The notes: a model not told the origin generated them from the sequence alone. Positions 1 through 9,846 are shown, numbered from the stretch's first letter. The stretch is 64,000 nucleotides of DNA from an uncultured Halieaceae bacterium (GCA_913057135.1 CAJXNM010000004.1:35061-99060); one strand, 5' to 3'. Numbers and translations are program-made.

Positions 1-869
1 GGATAGACATAATCAATGGGCACCCGTGAGAACCCGCCGGGCTGAGCTGGATCAGCAAGCTCAAGCGTTGCAGTCGCCAGAACTTTTGGAGCTACCGGCT
101 GCAAGCCCTCAACAACAAGCCACAGCCTATCGGTGGGTGCAATCGCCATGACTTCCATGCCGGGTTGAACGAACATCCCCTCGCGAATGTTAAGCGTATT
201 GACGACACCCGATGTCGACGCAGGCACTAATACGCTGCGATGTACACGCCGCGTCGCCTTAACATTTTGTATCACGGACTCGGGCACCTGCAGTGCATAA
301 AGCCGATCGCTAGCAGCGTTGATCAGTTCAGGGCGGCCACGCTCCAGAGCAACAATCAGTTCCTCCTGAGCGTTGACCCATGTTGGCGAATACAAGGTGA
401 ACAATGGCTCACCTTGCTCAACCCTATCCCCTGCCGCGGCCACGTTGAGCTGTTCAACCCACCCCTCAACCCGAGGATGTACGTGCGCCAAGCGTGATTC
501 ATCCCATTGCAGTTGTGCGAAAACAGGGATTGATTCAATCAATGCTCGCCTCTCGGCTAATGCAGTCCGCGTACCCAGGTTGTGTGCCACCGCAGACGAA
601 ATCTGGACCACATCATCGCCGCGCTCGCTGGCGCCGTCGGGATACACTGGCACAAGGTCCATGCCCATCGGAGATTTTCCGGGCTGATCACGCCGATAGC
701 TCGGGTCCATCGGCGCCACCCAATACAGTGGTTTAGGCTCACTGGATTCAGCAGAAGCGGTATTGGATTCAATATCGGTGGTTCTGTCGAGTGTGACGAA
801 CACGACGGTGCCACCTAAAAGCGTGCCCACCGCCAGTGCCATGACGATCGTTTTAAGCTGGTTTTGCAT
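1..869 (-). CDS. cusB: CusB-type heavy-metal efflux periplasmic adaptor (partial, 3' end outside window)
   Basis: Periplasmic adaptor linking an inner-membrane RND pump to the TolC-like protein encoded just upstream; the family exports Cu(I)/Ag(I). The visible 289 codons begin with a hydrophobic signal-anchor (about residues 7-26). A heavy-metal-binding domain follows at about 47-75, with the signature YWVAPMDP then GKSPMGMDLVPVY. After it come the alpha-hairpin and lipoyl-like parts typical of RND adaptors (GWVEQLNV, VQPGMEVMAI). The start codon overlaps the stop of the preceding gene by one base (TGATG), so the two are translationally coupled. The reading frame is open to the window edge. 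The CusA pump should follow outside the window. Copper/silver specificity is inferred from the family and from the metal-rich small gene in the operon. Confidence 0.9.
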   Translation of the reverse strand, partial: MQNQLKTIVMALAVGTLLGGTVVFVTLDRTTDIESNTASAESSEPKPLYWVAPMDPSYRRDQPGKSPMGMDLVPVYPDGASERGDDVVQISSAVAHNLGTRTALAERRALIESIPVFAQLQWDESRLAHVHPRVEGWVEQLNVAAAGDRVEQGEPLFTLYSPTWVNAQEELIVALERGRPELINAASDRLYALQVPESVIQNVKATRRVHRSVLVPASTSGVVNTLNIREGMFVQPGMEVMAIAPTDRLWLVVEGLQPVAPKVLATATLELADPAQPGGFSRVPIDYVY

Positions 870-2260
870 CAGGAAGATACCTCCGTGACCAGCCCATTGG
901 CTGCCGGTGAGTCGGCATTCGTGGTGAGATACTGCACCTCGGCTATAGCCGCGGCCCTATTCACTATCAATTCGATGGCTTGAATACGAAGATCCAGTTG
1001 CGTAATTCGAGCTCGAACTACCTCAACAAAATCGCCATCGTCGTTGTCGTACGCATTCAGGGCCGCCTCGGCGACAAAGGCTGCCTGGGGCAATAAAGTT
1101 TCCCGATAGAGCTGCAGGCGTTGATCGCTCTGAATACTGTCGTCCCGTGCGCTGCTGAGGCGTCTTAACCATTGGCGCAACAACAGTTGATAGTCTGTTC
1201 GAGCAGCTTCTGCGCGCGCCAATTCGGCACTGACAGACCTGTCCTGCCGACTGGCCGTGAACATTGGCACATCGAAGCTCAGCGCTACCGAAAACAAATC
1301 CGCACGCTCATTACCAAATGCGTCATCCGCGCGATAACCGTAGCGTGCTTCCACACTCCATGCAGGTTGGTAACCCTGCTGCACGATATCCACCTCTGTA
1401 TCGCTGGCTGAGATGTGTTGTTGAACAGCCAGTAGATGCGGATGATCGACGATAAGCGCATGTAACTCTGTCGAACCTAGTGTGGCCAACCCACCATCCC
1501 TGTCACTAGGAAACATCTCTTGGAGCCCAACCTCTTCTGTTACCGGTAGAAACCCAGACGTACCGACCCACTCCACTAACGCCGCTCGCGCCATACTGAG
1601 CTTGCCGTTGAGCGCTGTCAGGCGCTCATCTATCCGAGACAGCTCCAACTCAGCACGCAGGACGTCTTGCTGTCGCGCCTCTCCCGTGGTGCTGCGGTAA
1701 CGTGCACTGGCAATATCGCGCAACTGATCAAAAAGCACACGATCATCCAGTAAAAGGCGACGGCTTCGCTGCCAACGGTAAACCTGCAACCAGGCAATTG
1801 AAACGGCATGTTTGACTCGGGCTATACGATCCTGTCGTGCCCATTCCTGGGCCTTAGCGCGTTGCTCAGTTTGCAACTGCTTAAGGCGAAGGGTGTCTCC
1901 GCGGGGAAATGCTTGCTGAACACCCACAGACAATTGTGTCATCGGCTCTTGATCTAACGACCAGCTATCAACCGGAAGATTGCCTGCCATCAAACTCACT
2001 CGGGGGTCGGGTAAAGACCCTCGGGCAACAGCCTCATTGTTCAGAGCATGCAATCTCAGTGAGGCGCCGCGCACGCCGGGATCTGATTCGAGCCCGAGTG
2101 CAATGGCACGCTCCAAGGATAGCGTTGAACTATCGATCGACGTGACGTGAATTGGTTGAACAGAGATATCCTCGCTAGTAAGCGATTCCATCCCGGCCTT
2201 AGCGGATGCAGATAACAACAGCAGGCACGCAGCTAGCGCGCGGTACAGACATGTCGGCAT
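869..2260 (-). CDS. TolC-family outer-membrane efflux protein (CusC-like)
   Basis: Outer-membrane channel of a tripartite metal exporter. The frame is open up to 2311, but ATG at 2260 is preferred: it has a GAGG ribosome site seven bases upstream and opens directly into a signal peptide (MPTCLYRAL then a Leu/Ala core ending ASAKA). The mature part has the two repeated outer-membrane-efflux segments, each with a long amphipathic helix (about 130-260 and 300-440) and conserved ALNNEAVA and AEAARTDYQ stretches. About 463 aa is usual for the family. It lies between the small metal-rich protein and the CusB adaptor in one operon. It lacks an obvious lipobox Cys, unlike E. coli CusC. Heavy-metal rather than drug efflux is inferred from the neighbours. 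Confidence 0.88.
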   Translation of the reverse strand: MPTCLYRALAACLLLLSASAKAGMESLTSEDISVQPIHVTSIDSSTLSLERAIALGLESDPGVRGASLRLHALNNEAVARGSLPDPRVSLMAGNLPVDSWSLDQEPMTQLSVGVQQAFPRGDTLRLKQLQTEQRAKAQEWARQDRIARVKHAVSIAWLQVYRWQRSRRLLLDDRVLFDQLRDIASARYRSTTGEARQQDVLRAELELSRIDERLTALNGKLSMARAALVEWVGTSGFLPVTEEVGLQEMFPSDRDGGLATLGSTELHALIVDHPHLLAVQQHISASDTEVDIVQQGYQPAWSVEARYGYRADDAFGNERADLFSVALSFDVPMFTASRQDRSVSAELARAEAARTDYQLLLRQWLRRLSSARDDSIQSDQRLQLYRETLLPQAAFVAEAALNAYDNDDGDFVEVVRARITQLDLRIQAIELIVNRAAAIAEVQYLTTNADSPAANGLVTEVSS

Positions 2261-2320
2261 AAATAACCTCGACTCGCAGATATGACGGATGCTGCCCGCA
2301 AAAGGCAGCAAAGAAGGGTG

Positions 2321-2743
2321 TCAGATCTGAATAGGAGGTCGATAGAGATCTTCGAGGTGCGCACTCACAGGAGTCGCTTGAACACTTATCGTCAGGGGAT
2401 GGCTTGCCGTGATATCCGGCAGGATCGTATGCACAGAGCCGACCAATGCACCGCTCACGCAGCCTGCGGCATCACACTGCATCCATGCGCAACAATCATC
2501 TTCATGCACAGACTCGTCCGTATGCTCAATAGGGACACCACCTGCATAGGTCTGATCAGCACTGTCAGTGGCGCAGGGCGTGTGCCCGCCCATGCTGTCC
2601 ATCGACATCGCATGCGGCGATTGAGCGTTTGGAACCAACTCCATAGCGCAAAACACCGGAGCGCCACGCATTAGGCACAGGAGCACCAAAAGCACGACGA
2701 CGGTACGATGTTGTCGAAATGGCAGCGAACTCACGCGACACAA
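2321..2743 (-). CDS. Small Met/His/Cys-rich periplasmic protein of the copper efflux operon
   Basis: 140 aa, first gene of the copper efflux operon, with no named function that I recognise. The N-terminus is basic then strongly hydrophobic (VVVLLVLLCLM), fitting a signal peptide. The mature part carries clusters of likely metal ligands: HAMSMDSMGGH near residue 45, and HEDDCCAWMQCDAAGC near 80-95. The C-terminus ends LYRPPIQI, a tail seen in small proteins encoded ahead of cusCBA-type operons. The TolC-like gene starts about 60 bp downstream on the same strand. A periplasmic copper-binding or sensing role is inference from composition and position; there is no visible enzyme motif. Confidence 0.7.
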   Translation of the reverse strand: MCRVSSLPFRQHRTVVVLLVLLCLMRGAPVFCAMELVPNAQSPHAMSMDSMGGHTPCATDSADQTYAGGVPIEHTDESVHEDDCCAWMQCDAAGCVSGALVGSVHTILPDITASHPLTISVQATPVSAHLEDLYRPPIQI

Positions 2744-2931
2744 TCCACAAAGCGATGAAGATTAAAGATAGCACAGTCTAAAAGTCCACTGTTCACCGGT
2801 TTATTTTTGGAATTCGGACCTCTCTGATGAAACTCAATAAGGCGCCGGAAAGTGGTTGCCAAAGTGGCTAATATTGAAGGATCTTCCACATGACCCACCA
2901 TAGCCACAACAACAACCAAGGAGAAACCCAC

Positions 2932-3705
2932 GTGGATTTAAAAGGAAAAGTCGCCATCGTCACCGGAGGCGCATCAGGTTTAGGAGAAGCCACCGTTGAA
3001 GCGTACGTCGCCAAAGGTGCCAAAGTCGCCATCTTCGATTTGAATGAACAGCGCGCCGCTGATGTGATCGGGCGGGTCGGTGCCGACAACGCACGTTTCT
3101 GGCAGGTTGATGTCGCCAGTGAAGACTCGGTTAAAAATGCGGTTGCTGCGGTTGTCGAAACCTTTGGTGCCGTCCACATTTGCAACAACTTTGCGGGTAT
3201 TGGCGATGCGGCCAAGACCTACGGCAAAGACGGCGTTTTCCCGATGGACAAGTACATGAAGGTTGTCATGGTTAACCAAGTGGGGACGTTCAATGTCTGC
3301 CGTTTTGCGGCAGAGGCCATGGCCGCCAATGAACCTGTCACGAGTGATGGTGGGCGCGGTGTCATCATAAACACCTCATCGGTTGCGGCTTATGAAGGGC
3401 AAATTGGACAGGTGGCCTACTCTGCTACCAAGGGCGCCGTCGTCGGTATGACCTTGCCGATGGCTCGGGATCTCTCAACCTTGGGCATTCGTGTGAATAC
3501 CATCGTACCGGGGCTCATTCACACCCCGCTCTTTGATAGCCTACCCGACAATATCTACGACGCACTCGCCGCAACCGTGCTGTACCCGAAACGATTGGGT
3601 AAGCCTGCCGAGATTGCCCATTTAAGCGTCGCTATAGCGGAAAATGACTACATTAATGGTGAGTGCATTCGCATGGACGGCGGCATACGCATGCAACCCC
3701 GTTAA
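2932..3705 (+). CDS. SDR-family NAD(P)-dependent oxidoreductase
   Basis: Short-chain dehydrogenase of 257 aa, likely acting on a hydroxyacyl or sterol-like alcohol; the substrate cannot be read from sequence. The frame is open from an ATG at 2890, but GTG at 2932 is chosen: AAGGAG lies eight bases upstream and the protein then starts VDLKGKVAIVTGG, as SDRs do. Visible motifs are TGGASGLGE (cofactor loop), an Asp after the second strand (IFDLN, suggesting NAD), a divergent NNFAG, catalytic Ser in INTSSVAA and YSATK (Tyr and Lys). It resembles type-2 3-hydroxyacyl-CoA dehydrogenases of the HSD17B10 kind. It converges on the dioxygenase gene over a shared hairpin. Confidence 0.88.
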   Translation: MDLKGKVAIVTGGASGLGEATVEAYVAKGAKVAIFDLNEQRAADVIGRVGADNARFWQVDVASEDSVKNAVAAVVETFGAVHICNNFAGIGDAAKTYGKDGVFPMDKYMKVVMVNQVGTFNVCRFAAEAMAANEPVTSDGGRGVIINTSSVAAYEGQIGQVAYSATKGAVVGMTLPMARDLSTLGIRVNTIVPGLIHTPLFDSLPDNIYDALAATVLYPKRLGKPAEIAHLSVAIAENDYINGECIRMDGGIRMQPR

Positions 3706-3713
3706 ATCAGTGT

Positions 3714-3750
3714 TCGATTGAGGGCTGACCACTCATCAGCCTTCAATCGA
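3714..3750. terminator. Bidirectional hairpin terminator between convergent genes
   Basis: Two 15-base arms (3714-3728 and 3736-3750) are inverted copies with one mismatch, around a 7-base loop. The right arm lies inside the last codons of the dioxygenase gene, so the palindrome serves the SDR from the left and the dioxygenase from the right. There is no long T-run on either side, so efficiency is uncertain. Confidence 0.6.
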
Positions 3751-4584
3751 TTGCACCGTCGTCCTATGCAACAGGCGATCATGTGCCTCGTAGCCACCCG
3801 TGGCACGGTGAAGTACCGCCCTGTTATCCCACATCACCAGCATATTGGCCTGCCACCGGTGCGCGTAAACGAATTGGGTTTGCGTCTGGTGGTTGTGCAA
3901 CTCCAATAACACCTGCAGCGCCTCATCATCGGGCATACCATCTATGCCAATAATGTAGCCCACACAGCCAAAGATGCGCTCCTCACCAGTCACGGGATGC
4001 GGGGATAACAATGGGTGCAGTTGCGTCGCCTCGGCGGAAGCGTCCGCGCGGATATCCATACTTCTGTCCCCTGCTCTATCTGCATCCCCATACACCCCCT
4101 GGGGAGCGTATGGCAGCTTCGCCGAGTGAATGGCTTTTCGACCCTCGATGGCAGATCGCAGTGCCGCCGGTAGCGCAGCCGCAGCCGCAACCTGATCCGC
4201 GTACCAGGTGTCGCCACCGACAGGGGGAATCCTAATGCCATAGAGGCAGGTGGCCGCAGGTGGAGTGGCTTGAAAGCTCCAGTCCGTATGCCAAGCCTCA
4301 GCGAAAATGGGCGCTTGCTCATCCGCTTTTCGCTGCACCGCAATAATATGGGGATAGCCTGGTATGGGGGCTATGAAGGGATCATCCCCAAACGGGCCAA
4401 ACTGCAATGACGCCGCTTGTAACTGATCATCGTTTAAGGACTGATCGGGAAAGGCTATCACCCGATATTTGTGCAGTGCCTCAACACAGGTGCGCCGCTG
4501 ATCTTCAGTTAAGGGTTTCGAGAGATCAACACCGGTTATGGCCGCGCCACATATTGCATCGGCCGAGCTTACTTGAATAGCCAC
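3736..4584 (-). CDS. TauD/TfdA-family Fe(II)/2-oxoglutarate dioxygenase
   Basis: 282 aa, the usual length for taurine/2,4-D dioxygenase relatives. These enzymes use Fe(II), O2 and 2-oxoglutarate to hydroxylate a small acid. The iron-binding His-X-Asp is seen as WHTDWSF near residue 118, and the distal His and the 2-oxoglutarate Arg lie in the C-terminal WDNRAVLHRA...HDRLLHRTTVQS segment. FPDQSL near residue 46 is also typical. The substrate is not evident: no sulfonate transport genes lie nearby. It stands alone, divergent from prc and convergent with the SDR gene. A catabolic role on sulfonates, phenoxy acids or carnitine-like compounds is possible but unproven. Confidence 0.88.
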   Translation of the reverse strand: MAIQVSSADAICGAAITGVDLSKPLTEDQRRTCVEALHKYRVIAFPDQSLNDDQLQAASLQFGPFGDDPFIAPIPGYPHIIAVQRKADEQAPIFAEAWHTDWSFQATPPAATCLYGIRIPPVGGDTWYADQVAAAAALPAALRSAIEGRKAIHSAKLPYAPQGVYGDADRAGDRSMDIRADASAEATQLHPLLSPHPVTGEERIFGCVGYIIGIDGMPDDEALQVLLELHNHQTQTQFVYAHRWQANMLVMWDNRAVLHRATGGYEAHDRLLHRTTVQSIEG

Positions 4585-4745
4585 CGAACACTCCTTTTTG
4601 TCATTATTCTCCGAGGTATACCATTATTTTTCCCGGGTCGCACGCGCACCCTTCTGTGACCGTGACCCGTGACTCAAAACGAATCTAAGGTTTGTAAAAG
4701 CGATGCCGAAGTGGTCATGTAGACGCTATAACGCGTATAACACAC

Positions 4746-4770
4746 GAAGTTAGCGATGTTTGGTAACTTC
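4746..4770. promoter_or_regulatory. Inverted repeat in the dioxygenase/prc divergent intergenic region
   Basis: GAAGTTA and TAACTTC form a perfect 7-base inverted repeat with an 11-base spacer, 50-80 bp ahead of prc in the 240-bp divergent region. The size and spacing fit a dimeric regulator site, but no regulator is identified. Chance occurrence cannot be excluded. Confidence 0.3.
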
Positions 4771-4823
4771 AGCGCTATCGTGTTGTCTACACAGCTAGCG
4801 CGTCTGTATCCAGAGAGCGTGGG

Positions 4824-7103
4824 ATGACCACAGTAAATCGACAGGACTTTTTCATGACAGATCTACAGCAAGCTACAAGGACCGAAAGCACCATGGGTTT
4901 GCGACCAGTAGTAAAAGCTCCGCAACAGACCCTGTTGGCGTGGGTGGCGACAGCGCTACTGTTGGTTGGTGTCGGGTTGCCCGCCCACGCCCTCTCCCCC
5001 ACTACGTTACAGGGGAAAACCTTCGAAGAGATGGTCGACACCCTCGAGGATCGACACTACGCGGGGCGCATTTACAATGATGAACTCTCCCGCGCTCACC
5101 TTGAGGCTTACCTCGACGGGCTGGATCCCCAGAAGATGTTCTTTTTGCGGTCCGATATTAACGAGTTTCAGCAGTGGGCCACCCAGCTCGATGACTTGAG
5201 TCGTGACGGCGATGTCAGCCCTGCCTTCACCATCTTCAATCGCTACCTTGAGCGTTTACAAGCGCGATACGAGCGCATTCTGGGTGGTCTCAAAGAGCAG
5301 ATCGCAGGCTTTGATTACACTGTCGAAGAGTACGTCGACCTCGAAGGGGACAGTTACGACTGGGCCAATGACGTGGCAGAGCTTGATGAGCGGTGGCGCA
5401 AGAGTCTGAAGAATCAGGCCTTAAGCTTGCGTCTAGCGGAAAAACCCGATGCAGAGATACCCGAGACCCTCGAGCGCCGCTTCAAAAACCGATTGAACCG
5501 ACTCGATCAATACAATGAACAGGATGTATTTGCGGTTTATGCCAACGCATTAACGGAACTGTATGACCCCCACACGTCCTATTTTTCGCCTCGTCGTGCG
5601 GAAAATTTCGACATCAACATGAGCCTGTCTTTCGATGGCATTGGGGCGGTACTGCAGGTCGATGATGAATACACCAAGGTCGTGCGCCTCGTACCGGCAG
5701 GTCCCGCTCAAAAGCAAGGCGAACTTGAGCCCTCCGACCTCATCATTGGTGTTGGTCAGGGCGTTGACGGTCCCATCACCGACGTGATTGGCTGGCGGTT
5801 GGACGAGGTAGTGGATCTGATTCGAGGCCCTCGTGAGACCACCGTGCGTCTTGAGGTCATCCCCGACGCGGGCAAGATGGATCAGCGCCATGTCATTGCC
5901 ATTGAGCGTAATCAGGTCAAGCTCGAAGAGCAGGCCGCTCAAGGGGAGCTCATTGAAGTGGAAGACGTTGACGGCACCCTGCGTAAAATTGGTGTCATCG
6001 ACGTTCCTGCCTTCTACATCGATTTCGCGGCCCTACGCCGCGGTGAGAAAGACTATAAATCGACCACCCGGGACGTGAAGCGCATTATTGACGAGCTAGA
6101 GGCACAAGGTGCGGAGGGTTTGGTCATTGACCTGCGCAACAACGGCGGCGGCTCGCTTCAAGAAGCCAACGACCTCACCGGCCTTTTTATAGAGTACGGA
6201 CCAACGGTGCAGATTCGTTCGGCTGAGCGTCGAGTATGGCGCGATGGCAAACGCCGCCGATCTGAGTACTACCAAGGCCCGGTTGCGGTACTCATTAACC
6301 GTTTGAGTGCGTCAGCCTCTGAGATTTTTGCGGGCGCCATCCAAGACTATGGTCGAGGTGTAGTCCTTGGGGATCGTTCCTTTGGTAAGGGCACGGTACA
6401 AACCCTGCTCGATCTACCCGAAGGTCAACTCAAGGTCACGGAAAGTAAGTTTTATCGAATTTCCGGCGACTCTACACAGCATCGGGGCGTGCTCCCCGAT
6501 ATTGAGTTCCCCTCCATGTTCGACCACGAAGAAATTGGCGAAAGCGCCCTCGACTATGCCCTTGACTGGGATCAGATCGATCCCGTGAGGCATCGTTTAT
6601 ATGACGCATTTGGGCCCTTGGTCCCGGCTTTAGAAAAGCGCCATCGGTCCCGGGCTGCCAACGACCCAGACTTTATCTACCTGACTGACCAGGTAGCACT
6701 AGCGGAGGAGACACGCGGTATCACCCGGTTACCGCTGGCTGAAGCCGCGCGTCGAGCGATGCGCGAAGAGCAGGAAGCACGCGCCCTCGCTATTGAAAAC
6801 AAACGCCGACAGGCTAAGGGCTTACCTGTCCTCGCCAGTCTCGACGAACTTAACGAGGACGAACCTGACGAAGACGAACCTGACGACGATAGCAACGACG
6901 CCACTTCAGAGGATTCAGAGTCAGCAGAGGTTGATAGCGCAGACACCGGCATGGGGAGTTACGGCGCTACAGAGCAGACCATCGACGATGAAGAGGACGA
7001 TAAGGCTGAAGACGACGTATTGCTGTTGGAAGCGGGCAGGATTTTGGCCGACTCGATGGCCCTTAGCGTCGCTGCGCCAAGCTCTCAAACCGCCTCACGC
7101 TGA
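4824..7103 (+). CDS. prc: Tail-specific (C-terminal processing) protease Prc/Tsp
   Basis: Periplasmic serine protease that degrades or trims proteins from their C-termini. At 759 aa it is somewhat longer than E. coli Prc. Order of parts: signal sequence (hydrophobic run about residues 34-55 ending AHA), N-terminal helical domain, PDZ (about 235-330, SLSFDGIGAVLQ), protease domain with the Ser/Lys dyad (Ser in SASASEIFAG, Lys in FGKGTVQ), then a C-terminal helical part. The last 90 residues are very acidic (EDEPDEDEPDDD), unlike E. coli. Starts at 4824, 4854 (AGGA seven bases upstream) and 4893 are all possible. Its 3' end overlaps the convergent cysG gene by nine bases. Confidence 0.95.
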   Translation: MTTVNRQDFFMTDLQQATRTESTMGLRPVVKAPQQTLLAWVATALLLVGVGLPAHALSPTTLQGKTFEEMVDTLEDRHYAGRIYNDELSRAHLEAYLDGLDPQKMFFLRSDINEFQQWATQLDDLSRDGDVSPAFTIFNRYLERLQARYERILGGLKEQIAGFDYTVEEYVDLEGDSYDWANDVAELDERWRKSLKNQALSLRLAEKPDAEIPETLERRFKNRLNRLDQYNEQDVFAVYANALTELYDPHTSYFSPRRAENFDINMSLSFDGIGAVLQVDDEYTKVVRLVPAGPAQKQGELEPSDLIIGVGQGVDGPITDVIGWRLDEVVDLIRGPRETTVRLEVIPDAGKMDQRHVIAIERNQVKLEEQAAQGELIEVEDVDGTLRKIGVIDVPAFYIDFAALRRGEKDYKSTTRDVKRIIDELEAQGAEGLVIDLRNNGGGSLQEANDLTGLFIEYGPTVQIRSAERRVWRDGKRRRSEYYQGPVAVLINRLSASASEIFAGAIQDYGRGVVLGDRSFGKGTVQTLLDLPEGQLKVTESKFYRISGDSTQHRGVLPDIEFPSMFDHEEIGESALDYALDWDQIDPVRHRLYDAFGPLVPALEKRHRSRAANDPDFIYLTDQVALAEETRGITRLPLAEAARRAMREEQEARALAIENKRRQAKGLPVLASLDELNEDEPDEDEPDDDSNDATSEDSESAEVDSADTGMGSYGATEQTIDDEEDDKAEDDVLLLEAGRILADSMALSVAAPSSQTASR

Positions 7104-8483
7104 TACCCCATCGTACCAACCCAGGGTTGGATGCAACCTCACCACATCGCCGATGATCAGTAAGGTGGGTGCTTGGGGTTGCTCTTGGGCCACCCTCTCC
7201 TCGATGGTGGCCAAGGTTGCCGCGAGGACCCGTTGCTGTGGCAGCGTCGCTTTTTCGACGACGGCTGTTGGGGTTTCGGGATCTCGCCCTGCCCCTATCA
7301 GGCTCTGGGCAATAATAGACAATCCAGCGAGGCCCATGTAAAACACCAGTGTCTCACTGGGATTCAGGTAGTCGGCCCACGTTAAATCGAGTGTGTAATT
7401 GCGCGTATGGCCGGTGATGAAGCGCACCGATTGGGCGTAATCACGGTGGGTCAAAGGAATACCGCCGTAGCAGGCAGCGCCCGAGGCCGCGGTGATACCG
7501 GGCACCACTTCGAACTCTACGCCGGCGGCCATGAGCCCTTCTATTTCTTCGCCACCACGGCCAAAGATAAAGGGATCACCCCCTTTCAGACGTGCAACAC
7601 GCTTACCCTGTTGAGCCAGAGACAACAGGGTTGCGTTGATTTCACTCTGGGGCATCGCGTGCTCAGCGCGCTGCTTGCCCACATACATTTTCTCTGCGTC
7701 CCGGCGTGCCATTTCAACGATGCCGGGTCCGACCAAACGGTCGTAGAGTACAACGTCGGCCCTTTGCAATAGACGCAGCGCCTTGAACGTCATCAAATCG
7801 GGATCACCGGGACCTGCGCCGATAAGATAGACCGCGCCCCGTTGTGTGCCATCCCTGTTTGCTAATGCGGCGTCGAACAAAGCCTGTGCCCGTGCTGTTT
7901 GTTGCGCCAGCAAAGCGGGTACAAGCTCAGTCTCGTCGATGAGATGTTCCCAAAACAGCCGACGCTCGCGCTCTTCGGTAACCACATTAGCAAGCTGTTC
8001 CCGCCGCTCCCCTAAAAACCGCGCGACATCGGCGTAGCCCTCTGGGTAACGGCTCTCGATGTCGCTGCGCACCCGTCTGGCCAAGACAGGACTGCTGCCA
8101 CTGGAGGAAATCGCCATGACCAACGGTGTGCGATCGACAATGGCTGGAATGATGAAAGAACACAGATCGGGATCATCCACCACATTAACGGGGATGTGTT
8201 GTCGTTGCGCAGCCTCGGATACCTCGCGGTTGACCGCTCGATCGGGTGTAGCGGCGATAATGGCACGATAGCCCTGTAGAGGCTGGTTGGCCCAAACAGT
8301 CGAATAATGGTTACCGCCCTCACCCAGTAACTCGGCTAATTCCTCGGTGATATTAGGCGCTAACACATCGAGGACAGCACCGGCGCGGTGCAGCAAGCGA
8401 GCTTTTCGCGTGGCGACAATACCACCGCCTACCAGCAGCACCTTGTGACCCTGAAGTTTGAGACAAATCGGCAAATAGTCCAT
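7095..8483 (-). CDS. cysG: Siroheme synthase CysG (methyltransferase, dehydrogenase, ferrochelatase)
   Basis: Trifunctional enzyme making siroheme, the cofactor of sulfite and nitrite reductases, from uroporphyrinogen III. The N-terminal half (about 1-210) is the precorrin-2 dehydrogenase/ferrochelatase with the NAD motif [10 protein letters not shown] and VDDPDLCSF. The C-terminal half (about 215-460) is the SAM uroporphyrinogen methyltransferase with [11 protein letters not shown] and [15 protein letters not shown]. 462 aa is the normal fused length. It lies 11 bp downstream of serS in the same direction, a standard arrangement in Pseudomonas. A cysB-type sulfur regulator is also encoded in this window, so the pathway is internally consistent. 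Confidence 0.96.
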   Translation of the reverse strand: MDYLPICLKLQGHKVLLVGGGIVATRKARLLHRAGAVLDVLAPNITEELAELLGEGGNHYSTVWANQPLQGYRAIIAATPDRAVNREVSEAAQRQHIPVNVVDDPDLCSFIIPAIVDRTPLVMAISSSGSSPVLARRVRSDIESRYPEGYADVARFLGERREQLANVVTEERERRLFWEHLIDETELVPALLAQQTARAQALFDAALANRDGTQRGAVYLIGAGPGDPDLMTFKALRLLQRADVVLYDRLVGPGIVEMARRDAEKMYVGKQRAEHAMPQSEINATLLSLAQQGKRVARLKGGDPFIFGRGGEEIEGLMAAGVEFEVVPGITAASGAACYGGIPLTHRDYAQSVRFITGHTRNYTLDLTWADYLNPSETLVFYMGLAGLSIIAQSLIGAGRDPETPTAVVEKATLPQQRVLAATLATIEERVAQEQPQAPTLLIIGDVVRLHPTLGWYDGVSA

Positions 8484-8494
8484 GACCGTCGTAG

Positions 8495-9790
8495 TCAGCT
8501 AATCCGGGTTTGACCTGCCATGTATGGCTGCAGAACCTCTGGGATCAGCACAGAACCATCGGCCTGCTGATAATTCTCAAGAACCGCCACCAGGGCTCGA
8601 CCGACGGCCACACCAGAGCCATTCAAGGTATGCAGCAATGCGGGCTTGCCCGTTTCGGGATTGCGCCAGCGGGCCTGTAATCGCCGTGCCTGATAATCCC
8701 GAAAGTTGGAGCAACTTGAAATCTCTCGGTAGGCGCTCTGTCCAGGCAGCCACACTTCCAAGTCGTAGGTTAGCGCGGAGGAGAAGCCCAAATCACCGCC
8801 GCACAGTATGACTTTCCGATAGGGTAGTTCCAGGGCCTCTAGGATGAATTCAGCATGTCCTGTCAGGTCTTCGAGGGCTTGGGCAGACTGTTCTGGCCGC
8901 ACCAGCTGTACGAGTTCGACTTTCTCAAATTGGTGCTGACGAATTAAGCCCCGGGTGTCGCGACCATAACTCCCGGCCTCGGAGCGGAAACACGGGGTGT
9001 GGGCAACCATCCGAATACCATCGGCGCCCAGCTCCTGCTCTTCAATAATACGATCCCGAGCAATATTGGTGACCGGCACCTCGGCAGTGGGAATAAGGTA
9101 GTAGCCATCATCCCCTTGAACCTTAAATAGGTCCTCAGCAAATTTTGGCAGCTGACCTGTGCCGTACAAGGATTGGCTGTTCACCATGTAGGGCACGTAA
9201 GCTTCGGTGTAACCATGGCGTTCGGTGTGCGTATCGAGCATGAACTGGGTCAGCGCCCTTTGCAGTCGAGCGACGCCCCCTTTCAGTACCGCGAAGCGTG
9301 AGCCGGTAATACGCGTCGCCGCATCGCCATCGAGTTGTCCCAGACCCTCGGCAATATCCACATGGTCGAGGGGCTCAAAGTCGAATACCCGCGGCGTGCC
9401 CCAGCGAGCGACTTCGACGTTGTCATCCTCAGAGGCTCCTGCCGGTACCTGTGAATCGGGCACGTTCGGTGTGCTTTGTAACAGCTCATCGATGGCCCCC
9501 TGCGCGGCCTTGGCGTCGGCGGTTGCACCGTCGATCTCGGCGGCGATTCGCTCTAGCAGGGTATTTACCTCGGCCTTGGCGTCCTCGACCGCCATACCCT
9601 GCCCCACCAGCTCGCCAATCTTTTTCGATGCTGCTTTGCGTTCGGCGAGCAACTGCTGGGAGCGCATATCGGCCGCTTTGCGTCGACTGTCGAGGTCGAT
9701 AAATTGCTCGATCGGAAACCTGTGGCCCTTGCGAGCCAGCGCAGCGGCGATAGCCTCGGGATCCGAGCGAACAACTTTTAAATCGAGCAT
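8495..9790 (-). CDS. serS: Serine--tRNA ligase
   Basis: Class II aminoacyl-tRNA synthetase charging tRNA-Ser (and the Sec tRNA where present). The open frame extends to 9898, but ATG at 9790 has a perfect GGAGG site and yields [11 protein letters not shown], the standard start; 431 aa. Parts: N-terminal coiled-coil arm that grips the long variable arm (about 30-105), then the catalytic core with motif 2 ([22 protein letters not shown]) and motif 3 ([10 protein letters not shown]). It sits between crcB and cysG. A tRNA-Ser gene lies at about 57.5 kb in this window. Confidence 0.97.
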   Translation of the reverse strand: MLDLKVVRSDPEAIAAALARKGHRFPIEQFIDLDSRRKAADMRSQQLLAERKAASKKIGELVGQGMAVEDAKAEVNTLLERIAAEIDGATADAKAAQGAIDELLQSTPNVPDSQVPAGASEDDNVEVARWGTPRVFDFEPLDHVDIAEGLGQLDGDAATRITGSRFAVLKGGVARLQRALTQFMLDTHTERHGYTEAYVPYMVNSQSLYGTGQLPKFAEDLFKVQGDDGYYLIPTAEVPVTNIARDRIIEEQELGADGIRMVAHTPCFRSEAGSYGRDTRGLIRQHQFEKVELVQLVRPEQSAQALEDLTGHAEFILEALELPYRKVILCGGDLGFSSALTYDLEVWLPGQSAYREISSCSNFRDYQARRLQARWRNPETGKPALLHTLNGSGVAVGRALVAVLENYQQADGSVLIPEVLQPYMAGQTRIS

Positions 9791-9846
9791 GACAGCCTCC
9801 AGCAAGCCAAATTTGGGGGGTTGAAATAGCCGCGCATCATACCCGA

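Noticed and set aside
6793..7341. 182-codon plus-strand frame
   Set aside because: Second frame of the prc tail running into antisense of cysG; Thr-rich translation is a shadow of the acidic codons.
9225..9824. 199-codon plus-strand frame
   Set aside because: Antisense to serS, Ser/Ala/Arg-rich low-information translation.
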